Of a stretch of DNA of 64,000 nucleotides, positions 6,651 to 13,823 are shown one piece after another. Position numbers and translations under genes: made by a program. The notes beneath the pieces are model-generated. The model saw only the letters and a list, made by a program, of their open reading frames with translations. It ran no database searches and had not been told where the DNA came from. The first letter of the stretch is position 1. Every line of letters begins with the position of its first letter. This DNA is from Adlercreutzia faecimuris (GTDB lineage Bacteria > Actinomycetota > Coriobacteriia > Coriobacteriales > Eggerthellaceae): assembly GCF_022669055.1 (NCBI RefSeq), contig NZ_JAJMLW010000003.1, forward strand, positions 62,001-126,000, given 5' to 3'.

Positions 6651-8609
6651 ATGCATAACGCCGAAGTCGAAAGGAACGAAAGCAGCGGCGGCCTGAACAG
6701 GCTCGCCGGGAGACTCTTCAAAACGATTGCAGACATACCCGGCAACGCGGTCGTTTCGCCTTCCTGCCTCTTCCAAACGTTGTCGCTGGCCGCAGCGGTC
6801 ACTGACGGAGACACGCGGGCGCAGATCGTCGATGCCCTCGGCGGCGAGGATCCGATGCGATCCGAGCTCTCCTCCGTTTCAGAAATCGGGGAGCCGGAGT
6901 ACGGGTGCAAGAACTTCCATTACTCGACCGGGGCATCGATATGGCTGGACGAGAGCCTTGAAGCCAACGACCCGGGGTTGGCGGAAAAGGGATTTCCCAT
7001 CGCATGTGACGTCGAGCGCGTCGCGATGGACAGCGAGGACGCCAAGACCCGAATGAGCGAATGGCTCTCCGGCTGCACGGGCGGGCTTTACTCCGAGGCT
7101 CCCGACATGAGCCCGGATACGCTCGCTGCCCTCATGGGGGCGATGCACCTGAGGGATTCTTGGAGCGACGGGTTCGAAGAAGACACGCCACGTATGTTCC
7201 AACCGGATTTTGGGGATGCCGTGATGGCAGACTTCATGCTGGGATGGGACAACTACGACGTCCTCGACTCCGAGGGGGCGGTCACTTTATCGAAGGATCT
7301 TACATCGGGTTGCAGAATGTACATGACGCTGCCACCGACGGGCTGCTCCCTGAGAGACTACGTTGCGAGCGGATCCGCCTGGAGGAACATCTCCTCGAAT
7401 ATCGCCGGAAAGAGCACCGAGCCCTATCGTGAGTGCAAGCTGTACCTGCCCCGCTTCGAGCTGACATCCAACGGCGTGAACCTCAAGCGTTTTCTCATGG
7501 AGGCAGGCGTGACCCGTCTGTTCGAGCCCGGGGCCGACTTCAGCCCCATCAGCCCCGACGACCTCATGGTCGATGACGTCATCCAGAACACCATGCTAAA
7601 GATCGACGAGGAGGGGCTGGAGGGCGCGTCGTACGTAATCATGTGCGTGTGCGCCGGGGCGCTTCCCGAGGATGCGCCCGAGCCTCGCGAGATCGTCCTC
7701 GACAGGCCCTTCGCCGTAGCGGTCACCTCTCCCGACGGACTCCCGCTCTTCGTGGGCACCGTCGAGCTGCCGAGCGCGGAGCACCGTCCATCCAAGAGCC
7801 TGAAGGGCGTCGTCTACGGGGCCGCCATCGGCGACGCGCTCGGGGTTCCCTACGAGTTCATGGCGCGCGGCACCTTCGAGTGCGACGGCATGGTCGGCGG
7901 AGGGGCGCACGGGATGCCCGCCGGAACGTTCTCGGACGACACGTCGCTTCTGCTCGCCACCTGCGACAGCATCAGGGAGCGCGGCGGCATCGACGTCGAG
8001 GACATGCGGGAGCGCTTCCGGGCGTGGCTCTACGAGGGCGCGTACACAACCGACGGCCGCGCCTTCGACGTGGGGAACGCCACCGCCACGGCGCTTCGGC
8101 AGGGCTTCGGCTGCGACGGCGAGAGGTCGAACGGCAACGGGTCGCTCATGCGCATCGCGCCTCTGGCCCTCACGGACGCCACCGACGACGAGATACGGGC
8201 GGTCTCATCCATTACGCACGCCCACCCCGTGTCCATGGAGGCATGCGTCTTCTTCGTGCACGTCCTGAGGGATCTTCTTGAGGACGAATGGATTGAGGAG
8301 GCGATCGAGAAGAATATCCCCAGCGACGGGCGCTTCTCGTTCCTTAAGGGCATACAGGGCGCGTCTCGCGACGACATCCGGTCGACCGGCTATGTCCTAG
8401 ACACTTTGGGTGCGGCGCTCTGGTGCGCCTGCAATACCGACAGCTATGGGGAATGCGTTCTGGAAGCAGTGAACCTCGGGGACGACTCGGACACCACCGC
8501 CTGCGTCGCCGGAGCCCTTGCGGGGGCGATGTACGGCCTCGATAGCATTCCCTCGGAGTGGATAGAGCAGCTTCGCGGCAAAGAGGTCATCGATGGCTGC
8601 CTGTTCTAG
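6651..8609 (+). CDS. serpin fused to ADP-ribosylglycohydrolase
   Basis: 652 residues with two clear domains in one frame. Residues about 15-378 are a serpin: AVVSPSCLFQTLSLAAAV and TRAQIVDALG match the helix-B region, LSGCTGGL and LYLPRFELTSNGVNLKRFL the central region, and VDDVIQNTMLKIDEEG, EGASYVIM and LDRPFAVAV with LFVGTVELP the hinge, reactive loop and C-terminal signature. Residues about 382-652 are an ADP-ribosylglycohydrolase: GAAIGDALG, the metal motif SDDT (about 428), NGNGSLMRIAPL and GDDSDTTACVAGALAGA are the family's metal- and ribose-binding motifs. No signal peptide, so it should act in the cytoplasm. The hinge has P15 Gly but bulky P9-P8, so inhibition is plausible, not certain. 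Ribosome site AGGAGGA overlaps the preceding stop. An inhibitor plus an ADP-ribose remover in one protein is unusual. Confidence 0.88.
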   Translation: MHNAEVERNESSGGLNRLAGRLFKTIADIPGNAVVSPSCLFQTLSLAAAVTDGDTRAQIVDALGGEDPMRSELSSVSEIGEPEYGCKNFHYSTGASIWLDESLEANDPGLAEKGFPIACDVERVAMDSEDAKTRMSEWLSGCTGGLYSEAPDMSPDTLAALMGAMHLRDSWSDGFEEDTPRMFQPDFGDAVMADFMLGWDNYDVLDSEGAVTLSKDLTSGCRMYMTLPPTGCSLRDYVASGSAWRNISSNIAGKSTEPYRECKLYLPRFELTSNGVNLKRFLMEAGVTRLFEPGADFSPISPDDLMVDDVIQNTMLKIDEEGLEGASYVIMCVCAGALPEDAPEPREIVLDRPFAVAVTSPDGLPLFVGTVELPSAEHRPSKSLKGVVYGAAIGDALGVPYEFMARGTFECDGMVGGGAHGMPAGTFSDDTSLLLATCDSIRERGGIDVEDMRERFRAWLYEGAYTTDGRAFDVGNATATALRQGFGCDGERSNGNGSLMRIAPLALTDATDDEIRAVSSITHAHPVSMEACVFFVHVLRDLLEDEWIEEAIEKNIPSDGRFSFLKGIQGASRDDIRSTGYVLDTLGAALWCACNTDSYGECVLEAVNLGDDSDTTACVAGALAGAMYGLDSIPSEWIEQLRGKEVIDGCLF

Positions 8610-8637
8610 TTTTCGAGAAGTGTCGCCTGCTCAGAGC

Positions 8638-8660
8638 CGCTGTGACAATTTGTCGCAGTG
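8638..8660. promoter_or_regulatory. dyad operator, copy 3
   Basis: CGCTGTGACAATTTGTCGCAGTG, sharing the core TGTGACAATTTGTC with the sites at 2783 and 4548. It ends 18 bases before the ATG of the small membrane protein at 8679, overlapping the space where its promoter or leader would be. Confidence 0.45.
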
Positions 8661-8678
8661 ATGCAGGGAGGTCATTTT

Positions 8679-8858
8679 ATGGGTTGGATAATAGCGATAC
8701 TTGTCATCGGTCTGGCGATAGCCGGATTGGTTGGAGAGACCGTCCTCCACCCGCTACTCTATGGCCTGTTCATCGCCTCGATACTGATTGTTCCTCTATG
8801 GCTCGGGTCTTCGATCGTCAACGGCATCATAGATGCGATCTTCGGAAAGAGGCGATAG
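8679..8858 (+). CDS. small membrane protein, two hydrophobic helices
   Basis: 59 residues from ATG 8679 with ribosome site GGGAGG at 8666-8671. The sequence is almost all membrane: MGWIIAILVIGLAIAGLVGE, a Pro-containing turn, then LLYGLFIASILIVPLWLGS, and a short basic tail ending FGKRR. Predicted as an inner-membrane hairpin with both ends in the cytoplasm. No family was recognised. Its operator-like dyad is shared with two other gaps of the element, which suggests common control with the polymerase operon. Could be a small toxin, a regulator of a larger membrane protein, or a phage/element factor; none can be chosen from sequence. Confidence 0.65.
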   Translation: MGWIIAILVIGLAIAGLVGETVLHPLLYGLFIASILIVPLWLGSSIVNGIIDAIFGKRR

Positions 8859-8937
8859 GCCATAGGGTGTGCAAAAGTGGCTCTCCGTGCCTGCCGTTAT
8901 AATTACATGTGAAGGAACCATAAACGAGGGAAACAGC

Positions 8938-9327
8938 TTGGCCGACATCAGATGCAGGAGATTCTCGGACATTCTCAGAACCAAAGAGGATCACTACCCA
9001 TATTCAGACAGGTACATAAGCGAGGTTCACGACTCGTCCACCAAGACGGGAAGGACCGAGCGCGAGCACATGGTCGAATGGTTCCGTGCGAACGAGACCA
9101 AGGGAGGCGGCTCGTACAGCAGGCAGACTCCGAACTCCAGCGCGAGACGATGCTACAACAGCCTGATGAACGCTGCCTCGCTCCTCTGGATCGCCGAGGC
9201 TGTCGGTATAGACGAGCTTACCGTGAAGATTGCATATGAGGCTGCTGTTGGTGCCGGAGATTATCGCCGAGCATGCGGGGCGATTCGAAAGATCATCACC
9301 TGGGACATGGTCTACGCCTGCGTATAG
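8938..9327 (+). CDS. uncharacterised helical protein with TTG start
   Basis: 129 residues if started at TTG 8938, where GAGGG lies 7 bases upstream and a TATAAT (8898-8903) is suitably placed for the transcript. An in-frame ATG at 8869 would start before that -10 box and has no ribosome site. The protein is basic at its N-terminus (LADIRCRRFSDILRTKEDHY), polar in the middle, and helical in the C-terminal half (NSLMNAASLLWIAEAVG, KIAYEAAVGAGDYRRACGAI). It resembles small element proteins of unknown function. No membrane segment. It is followed by its own downstream promoter for the DUF3800 gene, so the two are probably separate units. Confidence 0.65.
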   Translation: MADIRCRRFSDILRTKEDHYPYSDRYISEVHDSSTKTGRTEREHMVEWFRANETKGGGSYSRQTPNSSARRCYNSLMNAASLLWIAEAVGIDELTVKIAYEAAVGAGDYRRACGAIRKIITWDMVYACV

Positions 9328-9367
9328 CCACGAGAGGTCGCGATTTCGTGTAGGGCGGAATTGCCTG

Positions 9368-9396
9368 TTGTCGCAGGAGCTCGCAGGCCTTATAAT
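9368..9396 (+). promoter_or_regulatory. sigma-70-type promoter for the DUF3800 gene
   Basis: TTGTCG (9368-9373) and TATAAT (9391-9396) are separated by 17 bases, matching the housekeeping promoter pattern. The start point would be near 9403, giving a leader of about 80 bases before the TTG start at 9482. Confidence 0.6.
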
Positions 9397-9438
9397 GTTC
9401 AGCAACGGACTGGTCGAATAGATCTTGGTCCACCCTGC

Positions 9439-9457
9439 GGCGGGGATATTCCCCGCC
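9439..9457 (+). promoter_or_regulatory. hairpin in the DUF3800 leader
   Basis: Perfect stem GGCGGGG / CCCCGCC with the 5-base loop ATATT, lying between the promoter at 9368 and the ribosome site at 9470. It is followed by ATTTCTATATC rather than a T-run, so it may be a weak terminator, an mRNA stabiliser, or an operator. Confidence 0.45.
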
Positions 9458-9481
9458 ATTTCTATATCTAGGAGCAATACC

Positions 9482-10162
9482 TTGTCTGACCTTGGGATAT
9501 TCATCGACGAATCTGGAGACGTGGGGTCGAACTCCGAGTTCTATCTGATCACGATGATACTCCATGACCAAGCATCGAGCATCGAACAGCAGGAACAAAA
9601 GCTTTGCTACGAGCTCGATCTTCTGGATGCGCATCCTGAAGAAGCAGTCCACTCCGGTCCCATAGTCCGCAAAGAGGACGAATGGAAGGACATCGACCTC
9701 GAAAAGCGCCGCAAGGTCTTCTTCAAGATGTTCTCGTTCGTGAGGCTCTGCCCTATCAGCTACAAGACGTTTTCTGTCAGGAAGAGGGAATGCGCCGATC
9801 GGTTCGCGCTGAGGGGGCGGCTCGCAAACGAGCTGGGCTCTTTCCTGAGGGACAACCTCGCTTTCTTCCAGGGCTTCGAGTCGGTCATCGTGTACTACGA
9901 CAACGGGCAGGCGCTCGTCACGGACCTCATCAACACCGTGCTTTGCGCCTATCTGACGAATGTGGATGTCCGCAAGATAGCTCCCTACGAATACAGGCTT
10001 AGCCAGGCGGCGGACATGGTCTGCACGCTGGAGCTCATGCGGGAGAAATCTGAAAATGGCGCGGGCATGAGCAAGTCCGAGCTCATCTTCTTCGAGAGCA
10101 GGCGAAGGCTCAGCAAAGTGTTCCTGAAGACGCTGAAGGGACTGGAGTTTCCCAAGAGCTAG
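9482..10162 (+). CDS. DUF3800 domain protein
   Basis: 226 residues from TTG 9482, where AGGAGC lies 6 bases upstream. The N-terminus LGIFIDESGDVGS is the DUF3800 signature (two acidic residues of an RNase-H-like fold), IVYYDNGQ supplies the middle strand, and RLSQAADMVCTLELM matches the C-terminal conserved helix. DUF3800 proteins are predicted metal-dependent nucleases and are frequent in prophages and integrative elements; no substrate is established. The protein is cytoplasmic, with a Lys/Arg-rich stretch after residue 60 (VRKEDEWKDIDLEKRRKVF). It has its own promoter and leader hairpin. Confidence 0.82.
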   Translation: MSDLGIFIDESGDVGSNSEFYLITMILHDQASSIEQQEQKLCYELDLLDAHPEEAVHSGPIVRKEDEWKDIDLEKRRKVFFKMFSFVRLCPISYKTFSVRKRECADRFALRGRLANELGSFLRDNLAFFQGFESVIVYYDNGQALVTDLINTVLCAYLTNVDVRKIAPYEYRLSQAADMVCTLELMREKSENGAGMSKSELIFFESRRRLSKVFLKTLKGLEFPKS

Positions 10163-10258
10163 CTCACCGGGTGAACCGAGCCCCTCGTGACATTACCGCC
10201 GCAGCTCCACCCGGAGCGCGCGTCTTCGCAAACGAGTGCTTGAGATAGGAGAATTACC

Positions 10259-10474
10259 ATGGAGTCACCCAGGGTCCTGCCAGAAGCGGGCGACAGGGTT
10301 CGATTCGAATTCGACGGAAACCTCGTCTCCGGCACCGTATTCGTCGTCGATCCTAGGGGCGGCGGCGTTTGTTTCGGTATTTGCCCCAGCTGCGATGTGA
10401 GAGCCGATGACGGCACGCTTCACAAGCATGTCCCCATCAACGAGGTCGTGCCTTTATCGGTTGAGCAGAGGTAA
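10259..10474 (+). CDS. small beta-rich protein with Cys pair
   Basis: 71 residues from ATG 10259, ribosome site AGGAGAA about 6 bases upstream. Reads as a small beta-barrel (DRVRFEFDGNLVSGTVFVVD) followed by Gly-rich turn and CFGICPSCDVRADDG, in which Cys residues could form a metal or disulphide site. No named domain. It is the last recognisable gene of the element before the AT-rich end region. Confidence 0.65.
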   Translation: MESPRVLPEAGDRVRFEFDGNLVSGTVFVVDPRGGGVCFGICPSCDVRADDGTLHKHVPINEVVPLSVEQR

Positions 10475-11281
10475 GTTGGCGGGCCCCTTCTTCGCCGCAT
10501 GCTGGATCTGGGCGGCAAATGGGCGGTCGATGCATGCTGCCAAGCGGTTTGGGGCGATTTTGCTCTGCGAACCGGCTCATAAAGACCCTGTACTCACTTG
10601 GAACTCACTTTGTACTCAGCGTTTCACGTTCTGCCTGTTCAGGCCTTTACACCCCTATGCTGAATTTATTCCTGAGTTATTCCTGGTAATAAATTTGCGG
10701 AGTAAACGATCGGGATCTCGGCATTTTTGTACTCAGCATTTTCGAAATAGGAGAAAACACCTGTTCACAGGTGCTTTATTGTAACGCCGTATTTATTCCC
10801 TTTCCGAGGTGTGTAAAACGGGGATTTAAGGTGAGTACAAAACGATACTGTTGATTTGCTTAACTAGGTGGACGTCATGATACAGGTTGGACGATATAAC
10901 ATGATTTGATACGTATTGTACGCCTGACGGCAAAAACTACAATCGAGTGGGAATAACGTGCTGGGGTAATCCGGTATACGCCTAAAGTCGTTTATAGCCA
11001 TCTACCTGCGGATATTGGCAATCGCTCCATAGCCCCGCAGGTAGATTTTGCGTAATCGTCCTCCGAAAGTCCTCCGCTCCAGCCGAAAAATAGCAAAGAC
11101 CTTTTCTGCTTTCCTGAAAAGAAACTAAACCGCATTTCCCCAGTTCGGGGCTATTTCTTCATGTCATGTCGGAGAAATCCGATAGATCTCTTCATTGTTC
11201 CGAATCCCCATAGACTTCCTTACAAGGAAACGCACCGAAGGCGTTTCCCGCCCGTAGGTTCGCTATTGAAAGGAAAGAACA
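10475..11281. other. gene-free AT-rich end region of the mobile element
   Basis: About 800 bases without a supportable gene and clearly lower in GC than both sides. It holds three copies of TTTGTACTCA (10609-10624 and 10726-10742 in direct orientation, both continuing GCRTTT, and an inverted one at 10831-10843), a hairpin CACCTG/CAGGTG at 10758-10773 flanked by A and T runs (a bidirectional terminator), and a 12-bp perfect inverted repeat ATCTACCTGCGG/CCGCAGGTAGAT at 11000-11011 and 11035-11046 followed by TTTT. The repeated motifs suit integrase arm sites near an attachment site, an inference. Confidence 0.45.
11000..11046 (+). terminator. large hairpin followed by TTTT
   Basis: Perfect 12-bp arms (ATCTACCTGCGG / CCGCAGGTAGAT) around a 23-base loop, then TTTTG. 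It may be a terminator on the plus strand or part of a structured RNA; no gene ends close upstream, so its target is unclear. Confidence 0.4.
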
Positions 11282-11383
11282 ATGTTTATCGCAGAACTTA
11301 CCAAGCCGCTCGGCACCCTCGTTTTCGGCATGGCGCAGCCGCGCAATGACTACGAGACGAAGCAACAGAAGATGACACAATGA
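11282..11383 (+). pseudogene. 33-codon remnant of an element gene
   Basis: ATG 11282 follows a fair ribosome site (AAAGGAAAG) and opens MFIAELTKPLGTLVFGMAQP plus 13 more residues, ending in TGA at 11381. The opening reads like the N-terminus of a longer folded protein (beta strand, PLGTLVFGMA) cut short, and AT-rich sequence of the reverse-transcriptase module follows at once. I therefore read it as the 5' piece of a plasmid- or ICE-type gene truncated by the insertion at about 11380. It could instead be a genuine small protein. Confidence 0.35.
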
Positions 11384-11434
11384 TTAATAATTTATCCTGC
11401 TTTCGCTCAGCCACTTTCGGAGGCAGGGGGCCGC

Positions 11435-11480
11435 GGTCGCTTCCAGGTGCTCTGGGGTGCTTCGCATCTACCGAGCGACC
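11435..11480 (+). ncRNA. candidate structured RNA upstream of the reverse transcriptase
   Basis: A 46-base GC-rich stretch folds by eye into a three-way junction: outer stem GGTCGCT (11435-11441) with AGCGACC (11474-11480), inner hairpin CCAG-GTGCT-CTGG (11443-11455), and inner hairpin GGTGC-TTC-GCATC (11456-11468, with one G-U pair). It lies about 60 bases before the reverse transcriptase start, where several DRT systems keep an associated non-coding RNA. A weak -10 TATGAT lies just after it. The fold is seen; the RNA's existence and role are inference. Confidence 0.35.
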
Positions 11481-11540
11481 CTATGATACGATGACAAATA
11501 CTCGAAGCGTATTCATGAATGTTTCTTTGGAGTGTGTATT

Positions 11541-13244
11541 GTGTTTAGAACGATAGTACGAGAGGTGCCGCAAGATTATCTGTTGACTCCTTTTCCTAGA
11601 AATTACTGTGATTTTATGGATGAAATCTCTAGTGATGATCTTTATACGGGACTTCTTGGGTACGGTTTGTTCGCCGATAAACTGCCGCCGATGTTTACTA
11701 GTAAATCCTTCGCGGCGGACTGCGTTAATAGTAAAGAGTGCAGAGTTGGTCACGAGAAGAGCGATTGGGTTGTTTTTTCTTACATTAGAAATATCGGAAC
11801 AAAACGCGTTTTTGGCATCCCGTCTCCCTTTGCTTATGAGAGTCTAGTGCGTCATTTGGTCGAACACTGGAAAGAAATCAAAGAAATCTTTCGTAACAAC
11901 ACACAAGGCCATCCCTATCGAATTAGCCGCATTCACATTCGAAAGCGCAAAGACTCGGACTCGCTTTTTAGTATGAATTATCGTTGTTGGCAAATTGAAG
12001 AAAACCCGTTGCCTGCCTTGTTGATAGGAAATCGGATGGCCGTCGATTGTGATATATCGAGGTGCTTCCCCAGTATTTATACGCATGCTCTAGATTGGGC
12101 TATTTTAGGAAAGGAAAAGGCAAAGAGAAATACGAATGGTACAGAGTGTAGATGGTCGCATGAGCTAGACCAGCGCACGATGAACACAACAAATGGCGAG
12201 ACTCATGGTTTGCTCATTGGCCCTCATACCTCAAATCTTCTTGCCGAATTAATCTTAACGCGTATTGACGCAGCATTATTCGAAAAGGGATATCGATTTT
12301 TGCGACATATCGACGACTATCGCTGTTACGTAGACAGTAAGGAGCGAGCGAGGTCGTTCATCCTGGATCTTGAGACTGAGCTCGATCTGTATGGGCTCTC
12401 CGTAAATCAGAAAAAAACGAGGGTTTGGGATCAGCCGAGTGCTTCTCTCGATGATTGGGTGAGAATACTGAAAAATGCTTTTCCGCACAAACCCCTCCTT
12501 GATAAGGGTGATGTGGAGAGGTTTCTAGACACCGCCATAGTGGCTGCAAAAGAGTCTGGAAGTGGGTCTGCGCTGGCTTATGCTTTTGGGATGCTATCAA
12601 AAAGTCGCATGAACCACTGGGCCCGAAAATACTACGGCGATATTGCCCTCCACCTCGCTTACACTCAGCCGTATCTCCTCCCTTTCGTTGAAGAGCGAGT
12701 TATCATGGCGGCAAAGATACCAAGCAAACGCATTGAAATTTTTTCGAATTTACTGCTAGATAAGTCCATTGAGGAGAGGGATTACCTTTCGGCATCTTAT
12801 GCAATCTATTATGCAATGCGATATGGTTTTGCGCTTGCTCTTTTGGAGAGTGCGGAGGCGGCCTCTGTTTTAGAGGAGACACGAGATTGCGTTCTGTGTA
12901 CCTGTGCGTTGGTGTATTCAAGAAGACGGCAGAACAAAGCTTTGCGCAACAAGCTTATTAGCTATGCAAAGGAATTGGCGAAAACCGAAGGAGACTTTCA
13001 GCGCAATTGGTTGTTTGTTTATGAGGCGTTGCCGATCGATCAGATACCCAAAGAGTATCTGTCTGGCGCGTGGCGCGCAATCAAACGCAAGGGGATCAGC
13101 TTTATCGACACGATTCGTATTGAAGAGCCGCCGAGAAATAACGAGTCGATAGAAGATGTCATTGATGCTTTGGCGGAGCAGTTGTCCGACGACGGTGAGG
13201 TGGGAGCTGATAGAGCAAGCGACCGAAGCACTAACGAGCTGTGA
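11541..13244 (+). CDS. defence-type reverse transcriptase (DRT/UG group)
   Basis: 567 residues from GTG 11541, chosen because GGAG lies 8 bases upstream (11529-11532); a GTG at 11532 overlaps that site. RT motifs are present in order: VDCDISRCFPSIYTHALDW (motif A, about 168-186), GLLIGPHTSNLLAELIL (motif B, about 223-239), RFLRHIDDYRCY (motif C, the catalytic Asp pair, about 252-263) and LSVNQKKT (motif D). The N-terminus has YGLFADKLPPMFTS, a pattern of the unknown-group RTs. After residue 330 comes an alpha-helical repeat-like region of about 230 residues. There is no maturase, HNH, retron msr/msd or integrase part. GC is far below the neighbours, showing transfer. Such RTs give phage resistance, often by abortive response. 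The exact DRT class cannot be named from sight. Confidence 0.85.
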   Translation: MFRTIVREVPQDYLLTPFPRNYCDFMDEISSDDLYTGLLGYGLFADKLPPMFTSKSFAADCVNSKECRVGHEKSDWVVFSYIRNIGTKRVFGIPSPFAYESLVRHLVEHWKEIKEIFRNNTQGHPYRISRIHIRKRKDSDSLFSMNYRCWQIEENPLPALLIGNRMAVDCDISRCFPSIYTHALDWAILGKEKAKRNTNGTECRWSHELDQRTMNTTNGETHGLLIGPHTSNLLAELILTRIDAALFEKGYRFLRHIDDYRCYVDSKERARSFILDLETELDLYGLSVNQKKTRVWDQPSASLDDWVRILKNAFPHKPLLDKGDVERFLDTAIVAAKESGSGSALAYAFGMLSKSRMNHWARKYYGDIALHLAYTQPYLLPFVEERVIMAAKIPSKRIEIFSNLLLDKSIEERDYLSASYAIYYAMRYGFALALLESAEAASVLEETRDCVLCTCALVYSRRRQNKALRNKLISYAKELAKTEGDFQRNWLFVYEALPIDQIPKEYLSGAWRAIKRKGISFIDTIRIEEPPRNNESIEDVIDALAEQLSDDGEVGADRASDRSTNEL

Positions 13245-13312
13245 GAGCTCGCTTAGGAATTGTAGAAATTGTCGTAAGAGCGCAGGTGCAGCGAGGCTTC
13301 CTTTGATTGAGG

Positions 13313-13657
13313 GATTCCCTACCCCCACGTCTGGTCGCTTGTGCGCTTGTACCTTGAGTAGGGGAAGTCCTCGAACCTCAGATCGGCCGCCCTGCCGGCC
13401 ATGTCGGCTCGGATGGCGCGGCCGATGGCCTCGCCGAGGGCCACGGGGACGGCGTTGCCGATCTGGCGGTAGGCGTCCATGACGTCGCCGCAGATGCGCC
13501 AGTCGTCGGGGAAGCCCTGGACGCGCCGGTACTCCTCGACGGCCGGCGGGCGGTCCTCCGTGGGATGGCACAGGTCGGTCGCGGGCATGGTCGGCGACGT
13601 GACGAGCATGGGGCACGGCCGGTCGAAGCCGATGCGCCGGTAGAAGCCTGTCTTGCC
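13313..13657 (-). pseudogene. 3' fragment of the C5 methyltransferase gene (copy A)
   Basis: These 345 bases align without gaps to 16211-16555 with about 17 mismatches counted by eye, most of them in the part encoding the last 40 residues. They encode the last roughly 113 residues of the methyltransferase (from the FDRPCPTLVTSPTMP region through IGNAVPVALGEAIGRAI to the stop) but have no start or catalytic Cys. The reading frame is still open. The fragment sits directly after the reverse transcriptase gene and ends abruptly in AAGAAATG at 13658. Together with the full gene it bounds a 2.5-kb block with the GIY-YIG gene and CRISPR array 1. Confidence 0.85.
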
Positions 13658-13823
13658 AAGAAATGAAACGGTCTTAAAGCGCGCGTTGCCGAGAGGCGTG
13701 AGCGCTAGCTTTGATTGCCACGAATGATGTTGCGGAGCATAATAAAAAAAGATTCCTCGCTAGGGCTCTTTGCGAGGGGTGAGTTGCGTTCGGAAAACGC
13801 CAGATGACAAAAAGAGGACGGCT

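Noticed and set aside
10407-10784. Open frame of about 125 codons in the element's AT-rich end
   Set aside because: Overlaps the better-supported gene at 10259-10474, has no ribosome site, and runs through repeats and a terminator hairpin.
11000-11046. tRNA-like structure or tRNA attachment site
   Set aside because: Only one long hairpin; no cloverleaf arms, T-loop or anticodon stem.
11541-13244. Reverse transcriptase as a retron or group II intron enzyme
   Set aside because: No msr/msd-type inverted repeats of the usual form, no retron effector, no maturase X or HNH domain and no intron ends.
13250-13312. A CRISPR-repeat relic (GTCGTAAGAGCGCAGGTG) before the methyltransferase fragment
   Set aside because: Similarity to the array 2 repeat is short and has no second unit; chance is enough.
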